64,000 nt of DNA, from the NCBI RefSeq assembly GCF_002563675.1, contig NZ_PDJC01000001.1:558001-622000 (forward strand), in the 5' to 3' direction. Positions 32,694-41,122 of the stretch are shown here, in pieces; the stretch's first letter is position 1, and every line of letters begins with the position of its first letter. The notes beneath the pieces were generated by a model that was given only the letters and a program-made list of their open reading frames with translations, was not told where the DNA came from and made no database searches. Both the position numbers and the translations under genes were made by a program. This DNA comes from Propionicimonas paludicola (GTDB lineage: Bacteria; Actinomycetota; Actinomycetes; Propionibacteriales; Propionibacteriaceae).

Positions 32694-33698
32694 TCAGCGC
32701 TGCCGGGCCACCAGGCTCAAGAACACATCCTCGATGCTGGCCTCGGTGGCGCTGACCGTTGCCGGAAGGCCGGCCGTGGCCAGCCGGGCTTGCAGCTGCG
32801 CTGCTTGCAACGTCGAGGTGGCCGGCACCACCGCCCGCAACGAGGCGCCGGCCAGATAGGCCTCACTGATCCCGTCGGCCTGCTCCAGCCAGGACAATGC
32901 GGCCTCGTTGTCCGCGGTCGAGATGGCCAGGATCCGCTGGTCGAAGTACGTCGAGCGGATCTCGGAGGGGCTGCCGGACGCGATGATGCGCCCCCGGTAG
33001 ATGAAGGCCAGCCGATTGCAGTGCGCGGCTTCGTCCATGTAGTGCGTGGTGACGAACAGGGTCACTCCTCGTCCGGCCAGCTCGTAGAGCAGATCCCAGA
33101 ACTGACGCCGGGCGACCGGATCGACCCCGGAGGTCGGCTCGTCCAGGAACAGCAACTCCGGCTCGTGGATAGTGGCCGCACCCAAGGCCAGCCGCTGCCG
33201 CCACCCAACCGACAGGTTCCGGGTGAGCTCGTGCTCGCGTCCGTTCAAGTCGGCCATCTCCAAGATGTACTCCCGCTGCCGGGCGAACTGCTCATCGGTC
33301 AGGTCGTAGACCCCGGCGTAGAACTTGAGGTTCTCGGCCACCGTCATGTCCTCGAACAGCGAGAACTTCTGGCTCATGTACCCGATCCGGCGCTGCACCC
33401 GGTCCGGGTGCCGGATCACGTCCTCGCCGAGCACGCGCGCCCGTCCGGCCTTGGGCCGCAGGTTCCCGGTCAGCATCCGGATCGTGGTGGTCTTCCCCGA
33501 GCCGTTCGGGCCGAGGAAGCCGAACACCTGGCCGCGCGGGACGTCCAGGTCGATCCCGTCCACGGCGGTGAAGTCACCGAAGGTCTTGGTCAGCCCGTGC
33601 ACCGAGATGGCCAGCTCGCTCTCGGTGGCCGTGGTCGGTGCCTCCCGGCGAAAGCGGGAGGTCAGCCCGCCGCGTTCGGTCCGCTCTTCGTTGCTCAT
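32694..33698 (-). CDS. ABC transporter ATP-binding protein (YbhF-like half, last gene of efflux operon)
   Basis: 334 aa from ATG 33698 with GAGGAGGG. Walker A G63PNGSGKT70, Q-loop YMSQKFSLFEDM, a signature reading LSVGWRQR in place of LSGGQ (a form known from YbhF-type ATPases), Walker B LLFLDEPTSGVDP, and a C-terminal extension of about 90 residues. It energises export through the two ABC-2 permeases encoded just upstream. It is similar to, but distinct from, the first ATPase of the operon (35968-36936), so the pump probably uses a heterodimeric ATPase. It lies 9 bp after the second permease gene. Confidence 0.9.
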   Translation of the reverse strand: MSNEERTERGGLTSRFRREAPTTATESELAISVHGLTKTFGDFTAVDGIDLDVPRGQVFGFLGPNGSGKTTTIRMLTGNLRPKAGRARVLGEDVIRHPDRVQRRIGYMSQKFSLFEDMTVAENLKFYAGVYDLTDEQFARQREYILEMADLNGREHELTRNLSVGWRQRLALGAATIHEPELLFLDEPTSGVDPVARRQFWDLLYELAGRGVTLFVTTHYMDEAAHCNRLAFIYRGRIIASGSPSEIRSTYFDQRILAISTADNEAALSWLEQADGISEAYLAGASLRAVVPATSTLQAAQLQARLATAGLPATVSATEASIEDVFLSLVARQR

Positions 33699-33707
33699 CG
33701 GCCCTCC

Positions 33708-34829
33708 TCAGTCCGAGATCCGACGACGGGTGGCCACGACGGCCGCGGTGAAGATCACCACGGCGAAGCCGGCCAGTACGACCAGTGGCACGGTCAGGGC
33801 GGCGAAGTCGCTGCCCTTGACGAAGGAGTTGCGCAGCACGATCAGCGCCCAGGTCATCGGGATCAGCTTGGTGAACGGCTGGATCAGGTCCGGCATCGAC
33901 TCGATCGGGAAGATGAAGCCGGACAGGATCATGGTGGGGATCATCAAGAAGGCCATGGCCTGCTGGGCCTGCTGCCGGGTCCGGGAGACCAGCGAGACGA
34001 ACAGGCCCATCCCGATGTTGGTCAGCATGAACAGGGCCAGGCCGGTGAGCACGACCCAGACATTGCCGCTGAACGGCACTCGGAACCAGAGCATCCCCAC
34101 CACGGCGACCACCAGCATCTGGGCGGTGGCCAGCACGGCATAGGGGGTGACCTTGCCGATCAGGTACTCCTCGGCCTTGATCGGGGTGACGAACATCTGC
34201 TCCAAGGTGCCCGACTCGCGCTCCTTCACCACGGCCTGGGACAGGATGGCCATCAGCGAGATCATCATGATCACGGCAATCAGCCCGGGGATCATGGTGT
34301 TCACCGGATCCATGGTCGGGTTGAACATCACCCGGATCCGGGCGTCCACGCCCGGTGGGCTGAGGCTGACCCCGGCCGCGTCCCGCAGTTCGGCGTTGAA
34401 GCCGGCGATGATCTGGGACGCATAGCCCGAGCCGACCGCGGAGATCTGCGAGTCCGAGCCGTCCACCACGATGCCGACCGGCGCCGTCTGGCCGGTGATC
34501 AGTCGGTCCTCGGTGCCCTCCGGGATCACGATGGCCACCGTCACCGTGCCGCGATCCAGCAGCGGACGCAGTTCGTTCTCGCTGGCCGGGTGGGAGACGA
34601 TCCGGAAGTAGCCCGAGCCGGTGAAGGCCGCCTCCAACTTCTGGGAGGTGGCGCTGTGGTCCAGATCCACCACGGCGGTCGACAGGTTGCGGATGTCGAC
34701 GGCCACCACATAGCCGAACAGGATCAGCTGGAGCACCGGCATCAGCATCAGCAGCCGGATCAGCATCGGGTCGCGGCGCAGCTGGAGGAACTCCTTCCAG
34801 ATCAACAGTCGAATGCGCTTGCCGCTCAT
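33708..34829 (-). CDS. ABC-2 type efflux permease (YbhS/YbhR-like), second subunit
   Basis: 373 aa from ATG 34829, which overlaps the previous stop by ATGA. Layout of the YbhS/YhhJ group: one N-terminal helix (MPVLQLILFGYVVAVDI), a large extracytoplasmic domain (about 45-170), then five helices with VKERESGTLEQMFVTPIKAEEYLIGK, the conserved ABC-2 cytoplasmic motif. Together with the upstream permease it forms the membrane channel of the exporter. Substrate unknown; relatives export drugs, cephalosporins, rhodamine or cations. Confidence 0.9.
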   Translation of the reverse strand: MSGKRIRLLIWKEFLQLRRDPMLIRLLMLMPVLQLILFGYVVAVDIRNLSTAVVDLDHSATSQKLEAAFTGSGYFRIVSHPASENELRPLLDRGTVTVAIVIPEGTEDRLITGQTAPVGIVVDGSDSQISAVGSGYASQIIAGFNAELRDAAGVSLSPPGVDARIRVMFNPTMDPVNTMIPGLIAVIMMISLMAILSQAVVKERESGTLEQMFVTPIKAEEYLIGKVTPYAVLATAQMLVVAVVGMLWFRVPFSGNVWVVLTGLALFMLTNIGMGLFVSLVSRTRQQAQQAMAFLMIPTMILSGFIFPIESMPDLIQPFTKLIPMTWALIVLRNSFVKGSDFAALTVPLVVLAGFAVVIFTAAVVATRRRISD

Positions 34830-35971
34830 CGCCGGGCCCTCCGTCCGTGCAGGGCGCTGGAGACCAGGATCATCACGGTGGCGTAGCCGGCCAGGGCCAA
34901 CAGCTCGGGCCAGACCTCGGCGAAGCCGCCACCCTTGAGGAAGACCACTCGGGAGATGGTGACCATGTAGCGAGCCGGGAAGGCGTAGCTCAGCCACTGC
35001 AGGACAACCGGGATCTGATCCAGGGCGAAGGCCAGCCCGGACAGCAGGAAGGACGGCAGGAAGGCGATCAACAGGGCCAGGATGTTGGCGGTGTCGGTGG
35101 TCGGGGCGATCGCCGAGACCAGTAGGCCGAGGCCGAGGGCGGCGAAGACGAATAGCGCTGAGCCGACCGCCAGAGCCCCGATATCGCCGCGCAACGGGAC
35201 GTCGAAGAGCCATTGCCCCAGGCAGATGATCACCGCCACGTCCAGGAAGGCGATCGCCGTCCAGGGCAGCAGCTTGGCGACCATCAGCTCGACTTTGCGC
35301 AGCGGGCTGACGTCGAGCTGCTCCTCGGTGCCCAAGTCCCGCTCGCGGACCAGGGTGACCGCGGTCTGCTGGACGGTGACGATCGCGATGATCACCACCA
35401 TCAGGCCCGGGATCAGGAAGTCCGAGGATCGCCGTTCCGGGTTGTACCAGGTGCGCACTCGCGGCTCGAGGCCGCCCAGGCTGGACAGATCCAGCCCCTG
35501 TGCTTGTGCCCACTGGCGGGTCAGCTGCTGGTTGTAGAGCTGGTTGGCCGCGACCGTGTAGGCCTGCGAGATCCGCGCCGAGGTTGGCTCACTGCCGTCC
35601 ACCAGGACCGCCACCTGGCCGGTGCCGCCGCTGGCAAGTTGCCGGCCGAAGCCGGCCTCGATCACGATCGCCAGGTGGGCCTGGTTCAGGTCGAAGGCCT
35701 GATCCACGGCGTCCATGGTGTCGGCTTCGGACACCACAGTGAAGAAGGTGGAGCCTTCGTACAAGCGCAGATAGTCACGAGACTGGGTGGTGCGATCCAG
35801 GTCGACCACAATGGTCGGGACGTGATCGACATCGAAGCTGATGGCGTAGGCGAACAGCAGCAACTGGATCACCGGAGTGATCACCACGGCCAGCAGTGCT
35901 CGCGGATCCCGGCCGAGATGCCGAAACTCCTTGATCACGATGGCCGCGATCCGGTCCAGGGACGCTCTCAT
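34826..35971 (-). CDS. ABC-2 type efflux permease (YbhS/YbhR-like), first subunit
   Basis: 381 aa from ATG 35971, overlapping the previous ATPase stop (ATGA). Same architecture as its neighbour: helix 1 (ALLAVVITPVIQLLLFAYAIS), a periplasmic-type domain of about 140 residues that faces the wall, then the membrane domain with VRERDLGTEEQLDVSPLRKVELMVAK. The two permeases are paralogs, with clear sequence similarity across the whole length. Coupled translation in both directions suggests fixed stoichiometry of the pump. Confidence 0.9.
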   Translation of the reverse strand: MRASLDRIAAIVIKEFRHLGRDPRALLAVVITPVIQLLLFAYAISFDVDHVPTIVVDLDRTTQSRDYLRLYEGSTFFTVVSEADTMDAVDQAFDLNQAHLAIVIEAGFGRQLASGGTGQVAVLVDGSEPTSARISQAYTVAANQLYNQQLTRQWAQAQGLDLSSLGGLEPRVRTWYNPERRSSDFLIPGLMVVIIAIVTVQQTAVTLVRERDLGTEEQLDVSPLRKVELMVAKLLPWTAIAFLDVAVIICLGQWLFDVPLRGDIGALAVGSALFVFAALGLGLLVSAIAPTTDTANILALLIAFLPSFLLSGLAFALDQIPVVLQWLSYAFPARYMVTISRVVFLKGGGFAEVWPELLALAGYATVMILVSSALHGRRARR

Positions 35972-36936
35972 GCCGCACCAGCGCTCTGGGACGAGTGGGC
36001 CGACGACTCGGCCAGGAAGGCGAAGGCGCTCTCCATGTCCATGGCGGCCGGCCGGACCGTGGCCCCGGGCACTCCGGCCCTGGCCAGCGCCGGGATCAGC
36101 AGCGCGGCCGGATCGTCCGGCTGCTGCCACAGCACCCGAACCACATCGCCGAACAGATGCGGGGACGCGGCCTCGGGCAGTGTGCGGAGGGCGGCCAGAG
36201 CGGCCCGCGGATCGGCGGCGATCACTTCCAGCAGCCGGCCCGGCACCAGTGCCTTGATCTGGGCCGGAGTGCCCTGATTCTGGATTCGGCCGCGGTCGAT
36301 GAAGGCGATCTGGGTGCAGCGTTCGGCCTCGTCCATATAGGGGGTGGCCACGATCACCGTGGTGCCGTCCTGATGCAGGCCGGCCAGGATCCGCCAGAAC
36401 TCGCGCCGGGAGACCGGGTCGACGCCGGTGGTGGGCTCATCCAGCAGCAGGAGCTCGGGGGAGTGCATCAAGGTGGTGGCCAGCATCAGCTTCTGCTTCA
36501 TTCCTCCGGACAGGTGCTGCGCCTGGCGATCGGCGAACTCGGCCAGGCCCATGCTCTCCAGCAGGGACGCGGCCCGGCGGTGGCGCTCGCTGCGGCCGAC
36601 GCCACGGACCCGGGCGAAGAACTCCAGATTCTCGGCGATCGAGAGGTCGGGGTACAGCGAGAACCTCTGTGACATGTAACCGATGAGTGGCGTGACCGCG
36701 TCCCGCTCGGTGATCACGGAGCGTCCGAAGACCTCCGCCGATCCGGTGTCGGGCAGCAGAACCGTGGCCAGCATCCGGATCAGGGTCGACTTGCCGGCCC
36801 CGTCCGGCCCGAGCAGGCCGAACACCGCGCCGCGGGGGACGTCCAGATCCAGCTCGGCGACGGCCACGGTGTCACCGAAGCTGCGGCCCAGGCCGGAGGC
36901 CCGGACAGCCAGAGGAGGGCTGGTCGGAGTGGTCAT
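35968..36936 (-). CDS. ABC transporter ATP-binding protein (YbhF-like half, first)
   Basis: 322 aa from ATG 36936. Walker A G43PDGAGKS50 (Asp instead of the common Asn), Q-loop YMSQRFSLYPDL, canonical signature LSGGMKQK, Walker B LLLLDEPTTGVDP, and a switch-histidine region reading IVATPYMDEAERC, in which the usual TTH/STH histidine is replaced by P. A C-terminal DrrA-like extension follows. In E. coli YbhF both ATPases are fused in one chain; here they are separate genes at opposite ends of the permease pair. The altered switch residue could make this the less active site of a mixed dimer. Confidence 0.9.
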   Translation of the reverse strand: MTTPTSPPLAVRASGLGRSFGDTVAVAELDLDVPRGAVFGLLGPDGAGKSTLIRMLATVLLPDTGSAEVFGRSVITERDAVTPLIGYMSQRFSLYPDLSIAENLEFFARVRGVGRSERHRRAASLLESMGLAEFADRQAQHLSGGMKQKLMLATTLMHSPELLLLDEPTTGVDPVSRREFWRILAGLHQDGTTVIVATPYMDEAERCTQIAFIDRGRIQNQGTPAQIKALVPGRLLEVIAADPRAALAALRTLPEAASPHLFGDVVRVLWQQPDDPAALLIPALARAGVPGATVRPAAMDMESAFAFLAESSAHSSQSAGAA

Positions 36937-36938
36937 GT

Positions 36939-37739
36939 TCAGTCGAGGCTGACGTCCACCGGCATGCCGGCCTTCAGGCCACCGGACGGGTCGCTGACCT
37001 TCACCCGCACCTCGTAGACCAGCTTCACCCGCTGCTCGGCGGTCTGGACGGTGTTCGGGGTGAACTCAGCCTCACTGGCCACATAGCTCACTGTTCCGGT
37101 GAACCGGGTGCTGAGGGAGTCGGTGCTGACCGTGGCCGGCGCTGCGACCTTCACCTGACCGATCCGGGTCTCCGGCACGAACACTCGGACGAACAGATCG
37201 GTCGGATCGGCGATGGTGAGCAGAGTCTTGCCGGGGGCGGCGTTCTGGCCGGTGTTCGCGGTCACCGAGATCACCACGCCACTGCGCGGAGCGGCGATCT
37301 TGGTGTAGCCCAGCTGAACGTCGGCCAGTTTGACGGCAGCCTCGGCCTGGCTGAGCCGCGCCTTCGCTGCGGTGATGTCGGCCTTGGTGGAGTCGTCGTC
37401 GTTCTTGGCATTGGTCAGCGCGGCCTTGGCGGCCACCACTCCCTGTTGGGCCTGCTGCTTCTGCAGGGTGAACGCGGCAGCGTCCAGCTCGACCAGGGGC
37501 TGGCCCTTGGTCACCTGGTCACCCTCGCTGACCTTGACCGCGGTGATCCGCCCGGCCAGCGCTGAGCCGACCTGGTACTGGTTGCTCTCCACGGCGCCGG
37601 TGAAGTCCAGTCCGGTCGTGGACGGGTTCGGCTGGGTGGAACTCCACCACCACCAGCCGCCGGCTCCGGCCAGCAGGGCGACCACCAGGATGATCACCGG
37701 GATCGGGGGGTGCTTGCGCGCTTTGGCCATTGTGGTCAC
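36939..37739 (-). CDS. HlyD-family membrane fusion/adaptor protein (YbhG-like)
   Basis: 266 aa from GTG 37739, overlapping the previous stop (GTGA). One N-terminal helix (IPVIILVVALLAGAGGWWWW), a barrel-sandwich hybrid (GSALAGRITAVKVSEGDQVTKGQPL ... YTKIAAPRSGVVISVTANTGQ), a coiled-coil hairpin (about 95-150) and a beta-barrel domain. In Gram-negative relatives this subunit bridges the pump to an outer-membrane channel; in a monoderm it would cap or extend the pump into the wall. An internal ATG at MAKARK is an alternative start. Confidence 0.9.
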   Translation of the reverse strand: MTTMAKARKHPPIPVIILVVALLAGAGGWWWWSSTQPNPSTTGLDFTGAVESNQYQVGSALAGRITAVKVSEGDQVTKGQPLVELDAAAFTLQKQQAQQGVVAAKAALTNAKNDDDSTKADITAAKARLSQAEAAVKLADVQLGYTKIAAPRSGVVISVTANTGQNAAPGKTLLTIADPTDLFVRVFVPETRIGQVKVAAPATVSTDSLSTRFTGTVSYVASEAEFTPNTVQTAEQRVKLVYEVRVKVSDPSGGLKAGMPVDVSLD

Positions 37740-38998
37740 CTGTCCATCTCGAGAGTTGCTGCCGGGTGGCAGCCATGGATGCTGAGTTCGACGGGGCTGC
37801 CGGCCGGCAGCTGGTCGGTGGCGGTGAACTCCACCTGGACGGCTCTGGTCAGGTGGATCTCATCGGTGCCGGTGCTGGACGGCGGGTAGTCCGCACTGGG
37901 GGCGATCCGGGTCAGGGTGGCGGCGATCGTGGTGTCGCCGGCCAACCAGTCGGCATGGACGTCCGCCGCATCGCCGAGGCAGACCGTGGCCAGCTGGGAC
38001 GGCGACAGCCAGGCGGTCACGGTGCTCGGCCGGTCTGGACGAATGGCGACCGCATCGGCGCCAGCGGCCAGCTGCTCACCGGGCTGCGCCACCCAGACCA
38101 CGACCCCTGCGCGCGGCGCGACCAGTTCGGCCAGATCGAGTTGCACCGAGGTCAGGTCTACCGGGACCTTCATGGTGTCGGCACCGATCCGAGCCAGTCC
38201 GAGCAGATCGCACAGGCTGGCTCGGCCGTCGGTGAGCTTGGCCCGGGCATTGTCGAGTCGGGTTCGTCCGGCGCGGGCCTTCTTCAGCCCGGCGGCCAGC
38301 TTCGGCAGGGCGGCGTCGATCTTCTTCAGGCCGGCCTTCAGTTGGCTGCGGGCCGCGGTCAGTTGCTGCTGCTTGGCGATCAGCTCGGGTGGCACCGGCA
38401 TCCCCGGCGGGAGCGCAGCGATGGCCTGCTGCACCGCAGCCAGTCCGTCCTCGACCTGGCTGAGCTTGTGGCGCAGCGTGGGACGCGTCTTGAGCAGCTT
38501 GCTGCGGGTGGACTCCAGCTGGCTGATCGCATCACTCACCTTGGCGCGGGCATCGGCCAGGTCGTGTTGGGCGTCGTAGGTGCTGTCGATGGCTGCCTGG
38601 AGCACCCCGATCTGGGCCGACGCCACGGCGGCGTCCGCCTTCGCCGAGGTGAGCTGGGCGGCCAAGGCCGCGGTATCCACCGAGCCCAACGGCTGGCCGG
38701 TACGGACGTGGTCACCGACGGCCACCTTCAGCTCGTCCAGAGTGGCCGTGGTGCCCAGGCTGTAGCGCGCGGCCACCCCGCTGGTGGTCTGGGCCTGGCG
38801 TCCGCTCACCGGGTCGATCGGACCGGACGCGCGGGTGAAGCCGGCATCCAGGTTCACCGCGGGCATGGCCAGGGCCGGCATGGCGACGACGTCTTGCTCG
38901 TCGGTGACGTTGCCGATCACGCGCAGCTCGGGGCTGCTGCCGCAACCGCTCAGTGCCACGGTGGCGGCCAGCGCGAGGACGAGAGTGGGCTGGTGCAT
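37736..38998 (-). CDS. HlyD-like adaptor lipoprotein with long coiled coil
   Basis: 420 aa from ATG 38998, overlapping the TetR stop by one base. Signal peptide with lipobox VALSGC (Cys19), so it is lipid-anchored outside. A biotinyl-lipoyl-like half (VAARYSLGTTATLDELKVAVGDHVRTGQPLG) precedes about 150 residues of heptad-rich coiled coil (LADARAKVSDAISQLESTRSK ... LKKIDAALPKLAAGLKKAR). The second half (APRAGVVVWVAQPGEQL) and a beta-barrel follow. It is a second, larger adaptor beside the membrane-anchored HlyD protein, an uncommon combination for a Gram-positive exporter. Confidence 0.87.
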   Translation of the reverse strand: MHQPTLVLALAATVALSGCGSSPELRVIGNVTDEQDVVAMPALAMPAVNLDAGFTRASGPIDPVSGRQAQTTSGVAARYSLGTTATLDELKVAVGDHVRTGQPLGSVDTAALAAQLTSAKADAAVASAQIGVLQAAIDSTYDAQHDLADARAKVSDAISQLESTRSKLLKTRPTLRHKLSQVEDGLAAVQQAIAALPPGMPVPPELIAKQQQLTAARSQLKAGLKKIDAALPKLAAGLKKARAGRTRLDNARAKLTDGRASLCDLLGLARIGADTMKVPVDLTSVQLDLAELVAPRAGVVVWVAQPGEQLAAGADAVAIRPDRPSTVTAWLSPSQLATVCLGDAADVHADWLAGDTTIAATLTRIAPSADYPPSSTGTDEIHLTRAVQVEFTATDQLPAGSPVELSIHGCHPAATLEMDR

Positions 38999-39612
38999 CA
39001 GGCCTCCACCAGCGTCAGGAAGGCGTCGACCATCTTCTCCAGTTGGCGCACGCTGGGTGGGTTGGCCGGTTCGGCGCTGAGGAACCCGTCCAGAGCGATG
39101 TAGGTCATCAGCGGGCCGACGAACATCCGGGCGGCCAGGTCGGGATCGGACAGTCGGATCAGACCCTGCCCAGCAGCCCGGATCAGGATGGCCTGGACCT
39201 GAGCCAACAGCTGGCCCGGCAGGGCGTCCCGGAAGACCTTGCGCAGCTCGAGCACTCGGAACACCTCGCCCAGCACCAGGCGGACCAGGGCGATGGCCTC
39301 CGGTTCGAGCAGGTTGCGGGTGATCTGCACCGAGAAGCCGACCAGGAGTCGCCGCAAGTCGTCCCGGCTGTTGAGGGCGACCGGTTCGCCGCTGGGCAGG
39401 CTGATCTCGCTGATTCCGCCGTACAGCACTGCAGCCAGCAGTTCGATCTTGGTGGGGAAGTAGGTGTACAGGGTCTGCTTGCTCACCCCGGCCTCGGCCA
39501 CGATGGCGTCGATCGAGGTGCCGGCGAAGCCGTTGGCCAGGAACATCCGATGCGCCGCATCGATGATCTGCGCCCGCTTCGCCCGCTGTCGTTCACTGAG
39601 GCCCTCAGTCAC
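38998..39612 (-). CDS. TetR-family repressor of the efflux operon (CecR-like position)
   Basis: 204 aa from GTG 39612. TetR helix-turn-helix ANGFAGTSIDAIVAEAGVSK, QTLYTYFPTK, residues about 25-60, and a helical drug-binding-type C-terminal domain. It is the first gene of a seven-gene operon, as CecR is next to ybhGFSR in E. coli. A 35-bp palindrome covers its promoter and even its start codon, so it almost certainly represses itself and all downstream pump genes until a substrate binds. There is no ribosome site, and the transcript appears leaderless. Confidence 0.93.
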   Translation of the reverse strand: MTEGLSERQRAKRAQIIDAAHRMFLANGFAGTSIDAIVAEAGVSKQTLYTYFPTKIELLAAVLYGGISEISLPSGEPVALNSRDDLRRLLVGFSVQITRNLLEPEAIALVRLVLGEVFRVLELRKVFRDALPGQLLAQVQAILIRAAGQGLIRLSDPDLAARMFVGPLMTYIALDGFLSAEPANPPSVRQLEKMVDAFLTLVEA

Positions 39613-39644
39613 GAATCAAACTGTACCGTACAGTTTGATTCGTG
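39610..39644. promoter_or_regulatory. 35-bp palindromic operator of the efflux operon
   Basis: Two perfect 17-bp arms around a single C at 39627; the central part is AAACTGTAC-C-GTACAGTTT. It includes the -10 box and the GTG start codon of the TetR gene, and a repressor dimer pair here would exclude RNA polymerase. Confidence 0.85.
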
Positions 39645-39647
39645 CAA
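39620..39647 (-). promoter_or_regulatory. Leaderless promoter of the efflux operon
   Basis: -35 TTGCAC (39642-39647), 16-nt spacer, -10 TACAGT (39620-39625), then 7 nt to GTG 39612. Both hexamers are within or at the edge of the palindrome. Confidence 0.65.
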
Positions 39648-39681
39648 GGGGTGCGCCACGAGAGCCGTCCCGACGCCCAAG

Positions 39682-39687
39682 TAGGCT
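39682..39687 (+). promoter_or_regulatory. -10 box of leaderless PrsW-type gene
   Basis: TAGGCT with 7 nt to ATG 39695; no ribosome site between. Divergent from the efflux operon. Confidence 0.55.
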
Positions 39688-39694
39688 GTGCGGC

Positions 39695-41113
39695 ATGACC
39701 AAATCGGTGGCAGAGCTGGCCAGGCGCCGTAATGGCCTGCCGGGCACGACTGCCGCACCGACCGGTCCGCTCTGGCAGCGCGTCCTGCGCTCGGGCTGGA
39801 CCTGGCTCCTGCTCGGCGCCACCGCGGTCTTCGTGGCCGCCCTGGCCGCCCAATGGCAGCTCCTCACTGCGGACATTCCGGTCGAGGGTGGCGTCATCGA
39901 GGGAGTGAATGCTTCTGCCATCCGCACCTCTGCCTGGCTGGCCTTGCCCACTCTTGCGGTCTGGACGGTGTTGTTCCTGCTCGCTGATCGCTACCGCCCA
40001 CAGCGGTTCGCCATCTGGTACCTGGCCCTGGGCTGGGGGGCGGCGATCGCCACCTTCCTCTCGATCTACGCCAACACCTGGGCCGGCCAGCACCTGTCGA
40101 TCGCCGGCGATGGGGATCCGGCCAGCTCGGCGCGGGCGGCGATCTTCGTGGCGCCCTTCGTCGAGGAAGCGGCCAAGGCCACGGTGCTCTTCGGGATCGC
40201 CATCCTGGCCCGCTACCGGCTCACCTCGAAGGTCTCCACGATCGTCCTGGCTGGCCTGTCGGCGGCTGGCTTCGCCTTCACCGAGAACATCATTTACTAC
40301 TCGCGAGTGATCGTGTTCTCCTCACAGAACATCGGGGTCGGTGACGCGGACGCCGCGTTGTCCCAGATCGTGCTGCTCCGCGGTGTGCTCACCGCCTTCG
40401 GGCACCCGCTGTTCACCATGATGACCGGGATCGGCCTGGCCGTCGCCCTGCGCACGCGCAGCAAGGTGGTCCGGGTGCTGGCCCCGCTGGCCGGCTACCT
40501 GGCCGCAGCCGGGTTGCACATGCTGTTCAACTCACAGGCCACCCTCGCCGACGGACGCACCCAGATGGTCCTCTACTTCGTGATCGCATTGCCGATGGTG
40601 CTGGGCGCCCTGGTCTACGTGATCCGGCAGATCCTGGCCGAGGGCCGGCGGATCCGAACCCGGCTCGGCGACTACGTCCAACTCGGCTGGCTGCCGGCCG
40701 CCGACCAGCTGGTCAACGCCAAGCTGCGCACCCGGGCCTGGGCGCTGCTGATCGGGATCACCCACGGGCCCAGGGTCTGGTGGGCCACGGTCCGGCTGCA
40801 GCGGACGCTGACCGAGCTGGCCTACCTGCGTGACGGTCAGGTGCGCGGCCTCTACGACCAGGCCGCCACTGTGCGGGCCCGGGAGCTGATCGAACTGGCC
40901 CACCAGTTGCGTCCGGTGGCGATCGCCGATCCGCGTGGGCGCCGGCTGAACCTGCCTCGGCTGCGCCGACGGCAGCCGAGCGCCTACCAGCCACCGAACT
41001 ACCCCGGTCCGGCCGGCCTTGGCGGGAACTGGCCAGCGCCGGGCCAGTCGTCGCAGCTAGGATCACCTGGGTATTCGGCCGTGGATCCCCGCTGGGGACC
41101 GCCGAAAGGCTAG
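39695..41113 (+). CDS. PrsW-family membrane protease
   Basis: 472 aa from ATG 39695. About eight membrane helices in the first 300 residues with PrsW (M82) landmarks: FVEEAAKATVLFG (paired glutamates), GFAFTENIIYY, and GHPLFTMMTG and AGLHMLFNS (histidines). In Bacillus PrsW clips the anti-sigma factor RsiW; here the substrate is unknown. The C-terminal 130 residues are basic and then proline-, glycine- and tyrosine-rich, likely disordered and cytosolic. The GTPase gene starts 9 bp after its stop, with the ribosome site AGGAGG overlapping the stop region, so these belong to one operon. Confidence 0.9.
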   Translation: MTKSVAELARRRNGLPGTTAAPTGPLWQRVLRSGWTWLLLGATAVFVAALAAQWQLLTADIPVEGGVIEGVNASAIRTSAWLALPTLAVWTVLFLLADRYRPQRFAIWYLALGWGAAIATFLSIYANTWAGQHLSIAGDGDPASSARAAIFVAPFVEEAAKATVLFGIAILARYRLTSKVSTIVLAGLSAAGFAFTENIIYYSRVIVFSSQNIGVGDADAALSQIVLLRGVLTAFGHPLFTMMTGIGLAVALRTRSKVVRVLAPLAGYLAAAGLHMLFNSQATLADGRTQMVLYFVIALPMVLGALVYVIRQILAEGRRIRTRLGDYVQLGWLPAADQLVNAKLRTRAWALLIGITHGPRVWWATVRLQRTLTELAYLRDGQVRGLYDQAATVRARELIELAHQLRPVAIADPRGRRLNLPRLRRRQPSAYQPPNYPGPAGLGGNWPAPGQSSQLGSPGYSAVDPRWGPPKG

Positions 41114-41122
41114 GAGGAACCG

